Assembly: GCA_043228905.1 (NCBI GenBank)
Contig: JBHGNT010000008.1
Coordinates: 18,228,001 to 18,292,000 of the forward strand
Direction of reading: 5' to 3'
DNA from: Azolla caroliniana
Taxonomy: Eukaryota > Polypodiophyta
Length of the DNA stretch: 64,000 bases
Position numbers and translations under genes: made by a program. The notes under the pieces were generated by a model, which saw only the letters and a program-made list of their open reading frames with translations, did no database searches and was not told the DNA's origin. Positions 31,483-43,779 of the stretch are shown here, one piece after another (positions within the stretch are counted from its first letter, which is position 1; each line of letters starts with the position of its first letter).

Positions 31483-34400
31483 GTGATCTATGAGACTAAC
31501 CCACGCCTTTTACGACTATGCTTTTGGAATTGCAATGGATACCCATGGAATGCGGGATTTGGCATAGAGGAGTTCACCGATTACTCGGATATCACACTTC
31601 TTGTTGAAACATGGGAGCATGATACTCAAAGGATTCAAGGTTTAGGAAACTATAATGTACACTCTTTGATATGGAAGAAAAATCCAAGACAAAGAAGAGG
31701 ACAAGGAGGGGTGTCATGTTTGATTAAGAAGGAAATAGAGAAATATGTGTCAATCATAAAAAATGATGAAAATAAATGCTACATATGGCTCAAAATAGAA
31801 ACACCTAATGATTTGCCCACTTTTGTAGTTGGATGTTACATTCCTCATCAAGATTCTAACTTTTATGCTTGTTTGGATAAAGATCAACCGTTTGCCAATC
31901 TAGAAGATGATATTGCTTATTTCAAATCCAAAGGGGAAGTTATTGTCTTTGGTGACATGAATGCTCGTACAAGAAGTTTCCAACTTGATTCACAAGAATC
32001 TTTCATGCCACATATCTCAAGGATGCAAGAGGATATGCAAATGTATAACCGCTCTTCTAGCAATGAAAAAGATCCGAGCCAATTTGGGAAGTTACTCCTA
32101 CAAATGTGCAATAGTACCGGATTGCTTATTGCAAATGGTATTTCCTTATGGCCCAACACTAATGGTTTTACATGTAGAAAACACAACGAAAATAGTGTGA
32201 TTGGCTATGTGCTACTTTCCGAAGGTATTTTGGATCGTATACATAAATTCTCACTTGGTGAATGGACACCGGAATCCAATCATAGGCCTTTATGTATTGA
32301 TCTCAAATGTATGCATAGGTTTGATTGTGAGAAGGCTATTGAAGATAATAAACAACTGCAGTTGAGCATGAACCTTAAGCGAGCACCCATGTATTCCAAG
32401 ATGGTTGAGGATATGTTACAAATGACAAAGATACAACATGGTGCCACACTAGAATGCAAATGGGAAACTTTCAAGAAAGTCATTCTCTCATGTACAAACA
32501 AATGTTTTTCAACCAACCACACATCTTGGAAGTGCACCAAGAAACTTAGGAAAAAATGGTTTGATAAAGAATGTCGTGAAGCTCGAAAGTGCCTTATGGT
32601 TTTGGATGTAGTTAAGGATAAAGAGAATTACCAAAAGCATTTGCATGAGTATAAAAGGCTTATTCAAAGAAAGAGAAGAATATGGGAAGTTACTCAACAA
32701 TTTATCCAAACGCAAGAGAAAGCACATGCATGTGCTAAATTTTGGGGAAATCTAAAGGGAAAACGTGTTGAGAGTTATGGTGACTTAACTCTTCACGACT
32801 TGTCTATGCATTGTAAGAATTTATATGAGTTATCTCTTGCCGGAAAGATGATGTGTTATGGTTCTCTTTCACATATGCCTCCCTTCTTTACAATTGAAGA
32901 TATATGCATAGGACTTAAGAAATTGGCCTCTCGAAAGGCAAGCGATCTTCAATGTATAAAGGCTGAAATGCTCAAATGGACGGGAAAGGAAGCACATATA
33001 TGGATAAGCGATATGTTTAATGATGCATTGCAACATGATATGCCGTACGATTGGACTACAAATTGGATCAAACCTTTACATAAAGGTGGAGATATAAACA
33101 ATGTAAACAACTATCGAACCATCATGGTTGGCTCATTAATGGCAAAACTATTTGGATGTATAATGGAATCAAAGATAAGTGTATGGGCTGAAAAAAGTGG
33201 TAAGAGAGCTTATGGACAAGCTGGCTTTCGGAAATACCATAGCACCATTGATCACTTTATCACCCTTCAAGTATTAATGGAGGAAAGTCGCCTTAGAGGT
33301 AAAGGTTTATATTGTTGCTTTGTAGACTTCAAGAAAGCTTTTGATATGGTACCTCATGAGCATCTTTGGAGGCGAATGGAAGAACTTGAGGTGCCAAGTG
33401 AATATATGCTAGCAATTTCCCGAATTTATGAGAAGGTTATATGTTGTGTGCGCATGAGAGATAAACTTTCAGATTTTTTCAAAAGCATTATTGGTGTTAA
33501 GCAAGGATGCCCACTCTCACCAACACTATTTGGTCTATCCATTGATGAATTGGAAGAAATGGTTACCAAGTTTGCAAAGGAAGAATGTGTTGAAGAAGTT
33601 GCCATTGGGAATGTTGTAATTATGCTTTTGCTATATGCAGATGATGTAGTGCTTTTTGCAAATACTTTAGGAGATGCACAAAAGCTTATGAAAGCATTGG
33701 AAAAAAATTGCATGCATACTAAATTAAGTGTCAATAGCTCTAAAACAAAGATTATGCTTGTAAAGAGCCAAAAAAGAGATAAACCATGCATTATGTGCAA
33801 CAATGAGCCACTTGAATGTGTGAAAAGCTTCAAATATCTTGGCCTTGAAGTTCCTTCAAAGCATAGATGGAATAAATGTGCTACACGCCGCTTAGAGGCG
33901 GGCAAGCGAGCATGCTATGCATTTGAGAACACATGCAATCTTGGAGATATTAAGTGTTGGGTCCTCAAGAAATATCTTTTCGACACTTTGGTGACACCGG
34001 TTCTTCTCTATGGGCTGGAAGTATGGGGTGGTAGTATCCCTAAATCTATGTGGAAAGAGTTTGAAAATGTCCAAAAGCATTTTCTTACCAAGTTTCTACA
34101 AGTTAAGAAACAAACGCCATACACCCTCCTCCTCCTTGAGACGGGATTGCTTCCCATTGAGATCATGGCCATGGAAAGGGTTGTTGAATACATGCTTAAG
34201 GTTCAAAAAAGTCCCTCACATTGACTTCCTAGAATTGCGTGGGAAGCAAGCAAAAAGATCCAAAAGACGCATAAAAGCAAAATTTTATGTTCCGGTTGGA
34301 TGCAAGATATAGAAAAATGGTTTGGTAGATGGGATGCAAGACACTTGCTTCATGATGCATCATTAGATTCCTCTGTAAATGAGGCATTTTTGCAACGCCA

Positions 34401-34857
34401 ATGTATCATGACATGGGACAAATGTGGAGGCTCACGCTTCACACATTATACTACACATGTTGCACCTAACTACAAAACCATATTCTTTGCGGAATGGGGA
34501 AATCATACACATCCATACATGTTAGAGCCCATACCGTTATCTGCGATTCGAACCATTGCTTCCATGCGACTTAGCTCACATGCATTGCGATGTGAAATAG
34601 GGCGTTGGGGTACAAGTGATGAGAGTGGTTGGTTATGCACACTTTGCCCTAAACAAGTTCGTGAGTCTGAGTATCACACTTTGATACAATGCTCTGCCTT
34701 TGATCATATTCGACCATGCTTTCCACATCTCTTCGATCGAGCCCAATCTTTGCATGAATTCCTCTCACAACCACAATGTGCACTCTCGATTGCAGCATTC
34801 ATTGGTAAAGTTCTTGAACATCGAGAGTCACTACTCAGTTTCACACGTATCACGTGA
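31483..34857 (+). pseudogene. LINE ORF2: endonuclease-reverse transcriptase with one nonsense codon
   Basis: The frame is open for 1125 codons except for TGA at 34222-34224. The APE-type endonuclease occupies the first 270 residues (LCFWNCNGYPWNAG, LLVETWEHD, VFGDMNARTRS, SNHRPLCIDL). The reverse transcriptase covers about 480-760 (AYGQAGFRKYHSTIDH, CCFVDFKKAFDMV, GVKQGCPLSPTLFGL, and the catalytic LLYADDVVLF). The C-terminal part, after the stop, has CTLCPKQVRESEYHTLIQC, the CX2C...HX4C knuckle common in plant LINEs. Target-primed reverse transcription is the family role. A single nonsense codon in an otherwise intact frame suggests recent inactivation. Confidence 0.9.
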
Positions 34858-34953
34858 AATGTAATATTTTTGGTCTCATAGGTCATATTTGACCTCCGAA
34901 GACGATAATATAATCTATCTATCTATCTATCTACCTATCTATATATCTATTTA

Positions 34954-34984
<31 letters not shown>

Positions 34985-35269
34985 TTCATCTGAAAAAGCT
35001 TTTGCATATAATATTGAATGGAGTAGTGGCAAAGGCTTCCTAAGCAATGAATTAGTTCACCATGTTACAAATAGCCTGTCTTTTTTTTGGTATTTTGATA
35101 AACAATATAGTTTTCTTGCTATACCATAAGATATAGTAGCTTCACTTTTACAAACTAATGGAATATGCAATGGTTTAACGAGTTTTCTTTTTTTTAAATG
35201 AGTTAAATAGCTGAAAACATATGGTTTCCACAATTTCATTCTCATCTAAAGCTACTATCAAATGTCTTT

Positions 35270-36172
35270 TTACTCTGAGTTGTCTACCAATAAAGGAACA
35301 ACTGAATTATAGTGTTCTCCAAGCCCGAAAGGATGATGATGATATGAGAGCTGGAAGGTAGAATTCATATTTTTGCCATATTGTTTACCCATTTCAACCT
35401 CAGGAAGGTTGCTTGAGTACACAATTATATGCTTTTGTAAAGAGTGTGCAAGAGCATCCAATTCTAGATGTCCTCCCCATGATGTCGTTGACTCAACCTG
35501 ATGACAATATCTCTCAAATATAGCTTCTTCGTTCTCATTAACATCATTTTCATCAGTATCCCCTACCACAACGAATGGAGCAAAATCTTTGGCATGACTC
35601 TGTATATAAGATGTTGTTATCTCTCTAAATTTTTGGAATGAGAATTGTATAGAAGAAGTATCTAGGTAGAATGCTAGTTTATCCTCTAATGCTCTATACA
35701 AGCAATGCCCATCCGGCTTCATCTCCTTCAGTGCTAACCCCAGTGGTCGTAGCTTTCCTTCAAGCAATTTGTTTTCCACCATCCAATCATTCACCACATT
35801 GTTTTGCTCTTCTTGAATTCTTTGTTCTCTTTCAGCTTCTTGGTTTGCTCTCTTGCCATGCCTTTTCTGGGCTTTTGTTGGTTTTAGTGGTTGAGTTCCA
35901 AATGAAGTAGAAATACCACCAAATCTTTTACTAGTCCATCAACAGTAGTATTGCTCTCCTCTTTATTGGCTCCTAATTCTGACAACTCCTTCGCGTGCCT
36001 CTCACGCATCTTTGTCTCTTGCTTCAAAATATCTTCTTCCACCTGTCTTTTCTTTGCCTTTTGTTCTGCTTTGCTCCCTTTTGCTGCTGTTTTTTTTAGA
36101 GCTATATCTCGGTTTTGAAGTTCTTTGATCTCTTTTTGATGGTGAGACAAGATTTCATCTTGAGAAGAAGAT
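35270..36172 (-). pseudogene. Intronless copy of an OTU-domain deubiquitinase (plant OTU5 / OTUD6 type)
   Basis: The minus strand reads DEILSHHQKEIKELQNRD and a KGSKAEQKAKKRQVEEDI helix (36172-35926). A one-step frame change near 35925 is followed by an open frame to 35270: REQRIQEEQNNVV, then the OTU core with catalytic D-G-H-C (KPDGHCLYRALEDKL), ESTTSWGGHLELDAL and the catalytic-histidine motif GLGEHYNSVVP. Family members cleave ubiquitin chains. The helical N-terminus plus OTU domain is the OTUD6/OTU5 layout. There are no introns across about 290 codons and no convincing start codon. With a LINE next door, it looks like a retrocopy, possibly LINE-mobilised. The catalytic residues are still intact. 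Confidence 0.8.
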
Positions 36173-36492
36173 CATGATCACGAAAAAGATGATCATGGCA
36201 ACGATGATGATGGTCTTCTATATTTCTTGAGTGGCGAATAACATGAATTTTGGAACTAGAGACAATAGAATAGAATTCATTCTTTATCGTTCATAGGAGA
36301 TGGGGTATTTAGGTTTATTGTGTTTGGGATGTAGTAAACTCATAGCATCCAAATTTTGGCTTCTAAGGATTTTTAGCTAAAATGAGCTAATGATCATGTT
36401 CTTTAATGATACAACGATCATTTGGGGTGTATTGCTTAGACAACTCGTGAAAGAATTTAAAAGTTGTTAAATTATAAAGCCTATAACAAAGG

Positions 36493-36945
36493 TGTTGAGA
36501 ATCAAGCTCAACATAGTGCAACATGTGAACACACCTTTTGAGAATCCATGATTACTCAAAGGTCAAGAGTCACACCACTACTCTCTACACATTAACTATG
36601 TGTCATAGAATCAATTCTATGACACATAACTAATGAGTTACATATTCCCCATGACTATGAGTCTTCACATTCCCCAAGAGAGAGAGAGTGGTTGTTGTAA
36701 AGTTAATGAAGAGAGAGGGTGACTCTATATAAAGCACCCTCCTCATACTTCATACTAAGTCGGTTGTGACTCCTTATTATGCTACATTTTGTAATTCTTA
36801 TTCTACTTGTGAAATATACACCTTCTTCTTGAGTATTCCTTTTTCTATCTATCTTGTGTTCTCTCATCTCTCCGCTAATTCCTCTCACACATACACATAA
36901 CACACATCTCTTCCGCTACACAAGAATCATACCCGATTCTTTACA
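36493..36945 (+). mobile_element. Copia-type solo LTR with perfect 5-bp target duplication
   Basis: 453 bp, opening TGTTGAGAATCAAGCTCAAC and ending TTCTTTACA. AAAGG flanks it on both sides (36488-36492 and 36946-36950). TATATAAA at about 36726 marks the plus strand as sense. No internal region or second LTR is present, so it arose by LTR-LTR recombination. Its start resembles the LTR at 599-998. Confidence 0.9.
36597..36628. repeat. Perfect 15-bp-arm palindrome in the solo LTR
   Basis: TATGTGTCATAGAAT, a 2-base loop (CA), then its exact reverse complement; could extrude as a cruciform or form an RNA hairpin upstream of the TATA box. Confidence 0.9.
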
Positions 36946-37441
36946 AAAGGATTAACCCACATTATTCTATATGAGATTCGAATCTTATTACTCATGGTGT
37001 GGATCCATCAATAAGGGCAGAAGTTTGGGAATTTCTTCTTGGTTGTTGTGTAGTAGATAGCACACACTCAGAGTGTGTTGCAATTCGAAAGGCTCATAGA
37101 TGTCAATCTCTTAACCTTAGCTAATCTCTCATATTTCATACAAAGTCTACATGACCCTTGTTTGTGGAGTTGTGATAGTAACATGCTAATATGGACATAT
37201 GACTAAGTTTTGGATGCTTGGAGTTGTATGTCATTACTCATATCTTAGAGATTATCCTTTTCGCTTCAAGGTATAATCAACAAAGTATGATCTTTTTGCC
37301 AAAGAGAATTATATTCATGTAAAATCTCATTACTCAATAGGTCATAACTAATATGTATGGGTTTAATGATGCTAGTGATTGTTTTGAACTGATGGCATGA
37401 TCTTTTCTTACATGATCCATTTCTTCTTATTTAGCATAATT

Positions 37442-39692
37442 ATGGCTCCCAAAAGAAAAAATCAATGAACCATTAGTGTAATGTTTGCAAGGAAATCACC
37501 TAATGATACAAACGAAATAAATATAAACAATGATTTAAATGAGGATATGGATTTGTTTGGGACTGATTTAGAGAGTTTAACTCAAGAGAGTTGTTCCTCT
37601 AAAATAACCAAAGAAAAGCCTAAAAGAAAACTCAGTGATGCATGGAGAGATAAATTCCCATGGATACGATGTGTTATGCAAGGAGAGAAAACATTAATGA
37701 AATGTACATGGTGTGAAAAATACGCTAGTCCTGGGCCTTGGGGTGTTGGTTCTGGATGCATTACTTTGCAACTTGATGCAATTTTGACCCATGTTAACTC
37801 AAGTGGCCATAAATTATGTGCATCAAAGTGGATATGTGATGTTGAAGGGAAAGCAATGTCCATCCCAAAGCATGTATCACAATTGGATGATATTAACAAA
37901 AATAAGGTCATAACAACAATGAAACTCATGTACTTTATTGCAAAAAAAGATTTGTCTATCACTACATACCAAGAATTATGTGATTTGGTTGTGCTACTAG
38001 AGGTGCCTAATATGCCTAAGCAACATGATTATATACTAGAGGTTGTGCTACTAGTAGATATGGAGGATATGAATTTTTGGTTGCCTTTGGGAAATATCTT
38101 CTAGAAATAAAAAGCTCAAACCTAATAAATTCCCTATACTATTTGATGCTAGATGAAAGTGTTGACAATGGATTAGAGTTGCATCACATTGTGTATGTTA
38201 CATAATTGCAATGTGGTGGTTGTGGGCCTAAGCAAATTGAATATATGGGTTTGTTGAAAATTCCCAATGGTAAAGGTAGAACTATATATGAACATGTTAA
38301 GCATCTATTAGGCGATCGATGCCTCAACATGAACAAGTTGATTGGATTAGGAACTGATGGTGCGTCATCAATGATTGGTAGTGAAATTGGAACGGTAACA
38401 TTAATGAAAAATGATATCCCAAATTTGGTTGGTGTACATTGTATTGCTCATAGAGAAGCATTGGTTATTTCAGATGTATCTAGGGATATCCCTGAGCTCA
38501 TTCTTGTAGAAAAAATTGCAAATAAGGTATATGCATGGGCTAACAATAGTACCAAAAGGACACATGAAATTTTGGAGCTCTTGGAACAAATGCAATTGGA
38601 TGCTCATAGACCCTTACAAATTCATAATATTCGTTGGTTGTCAAGTGGTCAAGTCATGGAAAGATTAGTGAGTATAATGCCTGCAATACTTACTATTTGG
38701 AAGAAAGAGAACTTTAACGAGTGGTATAATAAAGCTTGTATCTATAGTGTGCAATTTTGCTTTTGTATGATGGCTTATGCGTTGCATTTGATGAATATTT
38801 TGAGCTTGAAACTTCAAAAAGAGAATTTGGATGTAACTTCAATCGGTGCAAAAATTGATATTACTATTTCTAATTTGAGGAGGTCTTTCTTGAGAAATGA
38901 CACATTTGCGGATGGAACAATGTATTTATCCAAGTTCTTAAGATGTTCTAAAGTTGGGTTTTTGGAAATAGAGGATAAAGATGGCATTACATATAGACAT
39001 GAACTATACTTCAAACAAATTCCTATGGATAAAGCAAGTCAAAATTATACGAATCCCAATATTGCAAAATCTAAGGGAATGAGGCCATTTATAGATGGAT
39101 CACTGGAAAGTTGTATTAAACTATCTCAAAATTATGTGCAAAAGATTATTGATGGACTAAATGCAAGATTCCCTAACTTAAGCCTCTTCAATGCAACAAA
39201 ATTATTCAGCCCATGCCATTATGCAGTTAATGATGATGTGATTAGGGATAGTAAAGCAAAGACATGGTTGGGAATGTTGACTTCTCACTTACAACCAAAT
39301 GTTGATGTCAGTGCATGTCTTCAAAATTTACATGATGCAAAGGCTTGTGAAATGGAACTCTATAGGTTTGTTGACACTTTACATTTAAATTGTGAAGACT
39401 ATAAAACTATAATGAAGCTTGGCATATGTTTTGCAAAATGAAGGATTGGCAAGATAGTTTCCCTCATTTGATGAAATTATGGCAAGCTACTTTGGTTATT
39501 CTGTCTAGCACAGTTTCGTGTGAGAGAGGGTTCTCTAAGCAAAATCTCATCAAAGAGATGAAAAGAAATTAACTGAATATAAAGCATTTAGATGATTTAA
39601 TGCGAGTCTCATTGAATGGGCCACACATTGAAGAAATACAAAGGGATCGTGTACATGAAATTTGGAAAGATGCAAAGGATAGAAGGGTATAA
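37442..39692 (+). pseudogene. hAT transposase with BED zinc finger
   Basis: Starts MAPKRKN (a nuclear-signal-like opening), stops at TGA 37466, and is open again from 37481. Residues near 60-130 form a BED-type zinc finger (DKFPWIRCVMQGEKTLMKCTWC...ILTHVNSSGH). After a frameshift near 38095 and a TAA at 38203 comes the DDE/RNase-H core with LGTDGASSMIG, VGVHCIAHREAL and IHNIRWLSSGQVMERL. A final frame change near 39435 gives the hAT dimerisation segment (LWQATLVILSSTVSCERGFS) and a tail ending at 39692. It belongs to the same element as the TIRs at 3445 and 39828. At least five lesions make it inactive. Confidence 0.85.
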
Positions 39693-39810
39693 TATATTGT
39701 TTAGTACGAATATTCAATGTATTTACTTTTTGAAGGGCAAATTTTTTGACAAACCGTCATTTGACGGGCAAATTTTTTGGAATATCGTTCTCATGACAAG
39801 CAATGTTAGC

Positions 39811-39828
39811 CGTCAAAAGGCAACACTG
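39811..39828 (-). repeat. Right terminal inverted repeat of the hAT element
   Basis: Reads CAGTGTTGCCTTTTGACG on the minus strand; the target duplication GTGTCAAG follows at 39829. CAAATTTTTTG subterminal motifs occur twice just inside (about 39739 and 39768). Confidence 0.85.
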
Positions 39829-39836
39829 GTGTCAAG

Positions 39837-42704
39837 TCCCTCTTTTAATGTCCCTTTTTATAGTCCCTCTTTTAATGTCTCTTTTTATTGTCAAGTCCAT
39901 TTTTTTATCCTAAGAAACTAAAAAAGGAGGGAGTTCTTGTACTCTTTTTATTTTTATTTTTTGGGTTAAACAAATACTTGACTATGCATTTGTATGCGTA
40001 TTCATTTGCATTTAAATGGGAACCCCCACGAATGCGAATATGTTAATCTATGGTTATATGTAAGTCTATTTTTTGTTAATTTGTATGAAATAACAAAATC
40101 AAAATTTAGCCCATTAGCAAAAAATACAAATAACACATTTTTTGGAAAAAAAAAATACAAATAACACAATTTTAATGCATCACAAAAAAACTTTAGAACA
40201 TCATAAGAGTTAAATATCATAATAAAGTGACATGTAATAATTAGTAGGCTATAAAAACCGATTAAATCACAAAACTTTAACTTTCATCACTTAGATAAAT
40301 TACATTGTAAAAGCAAAAATTGATTCTTTATGCAATTACATATTTGATCAATAATTGTCTTAATTTCTTAATTGAAAATCTTGAAATATCTAGACAAAGG
40401 TTCTCAAATATTTTAAGAAACTTACAATTTAAGACCCTTATATGTTCGGAATCGGCTACACCACTTGGCGAGATCAATGTTGTTATTCTACAAGCGACAC
40501 AAATCCATTAAGAAATTATTTATACACAAATGTAGACTTTTCATGGTATAACCAACCTAAGCAATTGAAACATGTTATCATAATAAAAGAAAGATGAAAC
40601 CTTAATTACTTGTTTTGAAACCTCATGATGTCTAATTAAACTTTTTGGAGAGTTTAAATTTGCATATCTTGTAACCACAAGCCCCTCTCAAATGTCAAAC
40701 GTACTTCATCATTTGTGTGCCATCATCACCACCACCATACCATCTAGTAAAGTTTCTTTACAACAAGGCTACAAACCTAGTGGGCTCCCTTTGTATGAGT
40801 ACAATATTTTAATAGCAACAATCCTAAAGGACCATTTCAGAACCCCCAATGTATATGGCATAATGTTTGGTAGCCATGATTGCATGATGGTCTCTTACTC
40901 CACAACATTTCCCTTAACAAATTTAAAAAAGTCTTTGTGTGCTTTTGAGCACAACATCGTTGTACAACAATATATTTTTATGGGTTTTCATCTCATCTCG
41001 AGGGTTCCACTACCAATATAGGCATTACTAAAAACAGTTCTCATTTAAAATTTTAAATACCCTCTTTCACATGCTACATATTTGTGTGTTACCATTCATA
41101 AAAAGACATTTAAAAAATATGTTATGTGGAACTTCAATGATAGATTGAGTCTTACATAAAGTGTGAACTTGCCTCCATGTGCTTATTATATAGATGGAAT
41201 ACTTCTGAATGTTAGAACCTACACCAATGTTGTCTCTCCACGAAGACAGGACCCCAACTCCTAAATTATCTATTGAAATCACATTGTTCCATACATCAAT
41301 TTGTAGTGTATGAGATGAAGAATGTTGGCTAGTTTTTATTGATCCTTCATAGTATTTTAGATCATAGCAATTCATCAAATAATTAATCACAATCTTTTCC
41401 TCATATTTTATCCTCATCAAAATCACGGCCCTTCACAAAATGAAACTATGTTAGAACCCTGCCCAAAGTAGTGTCTTTCTATGTTTGAGTGGCATATATT
41501 CAACACCCATGTTGTAAACACAATGCTTGACCCAACATTGCACAAATATAAATCATTCCACTATGATAATGAGTAGCTAATTTGGAGCCTACCCACCTTG
41601 TTTAGAAAATATATTATTATTTAACAACTACATCCACAATATATAATATAGTCGAACAACTTCAACACCTCTTTAGAACTTGGCATGACATGTAGGTTAG
41701 GCAAAATGAATAAAAATTCTAACATGCAACATAACTAGTTTGGTTTATAGGGTGCTTAAAATGGTGCTTTTGGACCCTCCTACACTAATTGTTCTACACC
41801 TTAAGAGCACACGTTATAACACTAGTCTTTAATGCAAATTATTTTGGGACGTTACTGTTGCACTATTAGCCTCTTTAGCACCCGAACACTTTTCTTCCAC
41901 GTGACCTTTTTGAGAGCACATGGATGTATGTCAACATAACAACTTTTGACCACATGAGCACTTAAGACAATGTTCATTCATTTAACTACCAAATAATAAC
42001 ATTCATTTAACCACCAAATAAACACCATTTGTTTAATCACCAAATAACACCATTCTTCATCTTGGAGTGTTTTTGGAACCTAATGCACAATTAGCCACTA
42101 CACAATGTCTATTTTTTAGTTTTGCGATGACAAGCATTCTAAAGAAACGCATGTGAAGGCCCGAGTAACAATTGTCTTCGACAAAGAGCACATAATTCAA
42201 TGTGCATATATCACAGTTCTTCGACCTTGAGTGGTTTTTTTTTTTTTTTGGGGGGGGGGGGGGTGCTTGCTACAACGTCTTGGAGCCCTTGAAATGACAA
42301 ACGTAGAAAGAACAAACACTTGTTAGGTAGCCTACATGTACAGAGCACTAGTTCTTCAAATTGGAAGTGCTTCTTCGACGAGCAAGTCAACTTCCGTCTA
42401 TGGGGCATGCTTAGTATTATCGTGTATACGAGGCCATCCCATTCAGCTTTACGACACCTCATGGGTACCGTTCGGTAACCGCAATATGAGAACATCCCAT
42501 ATGTTCCATGTTCTTGTATTGGACAGCCTCACAACACGTCGTGGATGCCTCTGTCCCTCCCATTGGGTAACCTTGAGACAAGACCATCCCATCTAATCCG
42601 TGTTCCTATAGTGGATGACTTTCACAGCACCCAGAGGGTGCCTCCATCCCTTCCCATCAGGCCATCGGGGACACACCAACAACACTCGAGACCTACAAGA
42701 ACAT

Positions 42705-42737
<33 letters not shown>
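39837..42737. other. AT-rich intergenic DNA
   Basis: No supported gene. Minus-strand translation of 40690-41440 gives protein-like fragments with many stops that I could not assign; it may be an old pseudogene. A poly-T/poly-G tract lies at 42235-42263, and (CT)n at 42707-42735 borders the LINE fragment. Confidence 0.5.
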
Positions 42738-42738
<1 letters not shown>

Positions 42739-43009
42739 AACAAGTTCGAGAATATGAGTATCACACTTTGATACAATGCTCTCTTCCTTTGATCATATTC
42801 GACCATGCTTTCTACACATCTTCGACCAAGCCCAATCCTTTCACGAATTTCTTTCACAACCACAATGTGCACACCCGATTGCAACATTCATCGATAAAGT
42901 TCTTGAACATCGAGAGTCGCTACTCACTCTCAAATGTAGTCAATGAAATGTAATATTTTTTGTCTCATTAGGTCATATTTGACTTCTGAAGACAATAATA
43001 GAATCTATC
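42738..43009 (+). mobile_element. 5'-truncated LINE 3' end
   Basis: Closely matches 34660-34920 of the LINE (GAGTATCACACTTTGATACA, the ORF2 C-terminus, the GAAATGTAATATTTTT tail), ending in ATCTATCTATG. Strong 5' truncation is typical of LINE insertion. Confidence 0.9.
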
Positions 43010-43010
43010 T

Positions 43011-43779
43011 ATGTTTGAAACTAATGTAATTTTTCAAGAACAAGGGGAGACAATAAATGTGGACACACCTACGCCACTCGGCCTCTCTCTTCATGAAGCG
43101 GAAATGCAAAGAACAACCAAACGCCCTCGGATGTTGGGCTTCAAAGCAACTCGACGCGGAGTAGAAATGATTAAGAAGATAAGGGAAAGTGGGCTACGCC
43201 GCCTATAAGAATGGGCGTGGTTCGGTTTGGTTTCCTGGCCTTGAAACCAAACCAAACCATTTATTTATATTAAAAACCAAACCAAACTATTTTAATTTTA
43301 TGAAGCCATTTAAATTGAACCGTTTAGAACCGAACCGTTTATGAAAATTTTAGAACCAAACCAAATTTATAAACCAATAAACCTATAAACCTTTAAATCT
43401 TCAAAACTTTTAAACTTTTAAATCTTTAAACCATAAACCAAACCACATAAGCTGAAACTGCTAAACCGCTAAACCGTGAAATTCAAAACCAAACCGAACC
43501 GAACCCGCTAAACCATGAAATTCAAAACCGAACTGAATCGAAACCAAACCGGATCATAATATTTGAAACCAAACCAAACAGTTTATTTATCTTTAAACCA
43601 ATAAACCGTTAAGCCATGGCTTAACGGTTCGGTTCGGTTTGAAGCTAAAATTGTGCCCATTGCTAGCCGCCTAGAAGCTATGGTTGGGGTACCTCTTACA
43701 TTGGGACCACAAGCCACATCCACACTGAAACCCTTTGACCTCCCACTTCTTGTCGAGAGACTTGGATGGAAATGGAACT
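43011..43779 (+). pseudogene. Remnant of an unidentified coding sequence, split by a MITE
   Basis: An open frame 43011-43205 (TPLGLSLHEAEMQRTTKRPRM... ending GLRRL) resumes at 43674 as EAMVGVPLTLGPQ and ends at TAG 43779. Removing the MITE and one copy of its target duplication joins the two parts in frame. The 5' side is lost under the LINE fragment. About 100 residues remain; I do not recognise the family. Confidence 0.55.
43206..43665. mobile_element. 460-bp hAT-type MITE rich in AACC motifs
   Basis: A perfect 8-bp repeat GCCGCCTA flanks it (43198-43205 and 43666-43673). The ends TAAGAATGGGC and (minus strand) TAGCAATGGGC match at 9 of 11 positions. The interior is non-coding, with many AACCAAACC and AACCGAACC units in both orientations. 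8-bp duplications and TA(G/A) ends point to hAT mobilisation. Confidence 0.75.

Larger units (their letters stand above)
30050..34990 (+). mobile_element. L1-type LINE retrotransposon, near full length
   Basis: A C/T-rich leader with long (CT)n runs (30232-30254, 30285-30343) precedes ORF1 (30608) and ORF2 (31483-34857). The 3' end has a short non-coding tail, ATCTATCTATCTATC repeats (34914-34950) and (CT)n. A second, 5'-truncated copy of the same 3' end lies at 42738-43009. The left limit is approximate, and no target duplication was identified. It sits inside the hAT element, to the right of the DUF7869 element. Confidence 0.85.
3437..39836 (+). mobile_element. hAT DNA transposon greatly enlarged by nested insertions
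   Basis: The 8-bp direct repeat GTGTCAAG lies at 3437-3444 and 39829-39836. Directly inside are inverted termini TAGTGTTGCCTTTTGACG (3445-3462) and its partner (39811-39828, read CAGTGTTGCCTTTTGACG on the minus strand), matching at 17 of 18 bases and fitting the hAT YARNG start. A hAT transposase pseudogene lies near the right end (37442-39692). Joining the flanks at one GTGTCAAG recreates a sequence that resembles the neighbouring tandem copy at 3265-3312, which is what an empty site should look like. The original element was probably a few kb; the rest of the interval is later insertions. Confidence 0.85.

Noticed and set aside
34222-34224. In-frame TGA in LINE ORF2 as a recoding site
   Set aside because: No supporting structure or selenocysteine context; single nonsense mutation is simpler.
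40690-41440. A minus-strand host gene
   Set aside because: Protein-like words but many stops and no recognisable domain or splice pattern.
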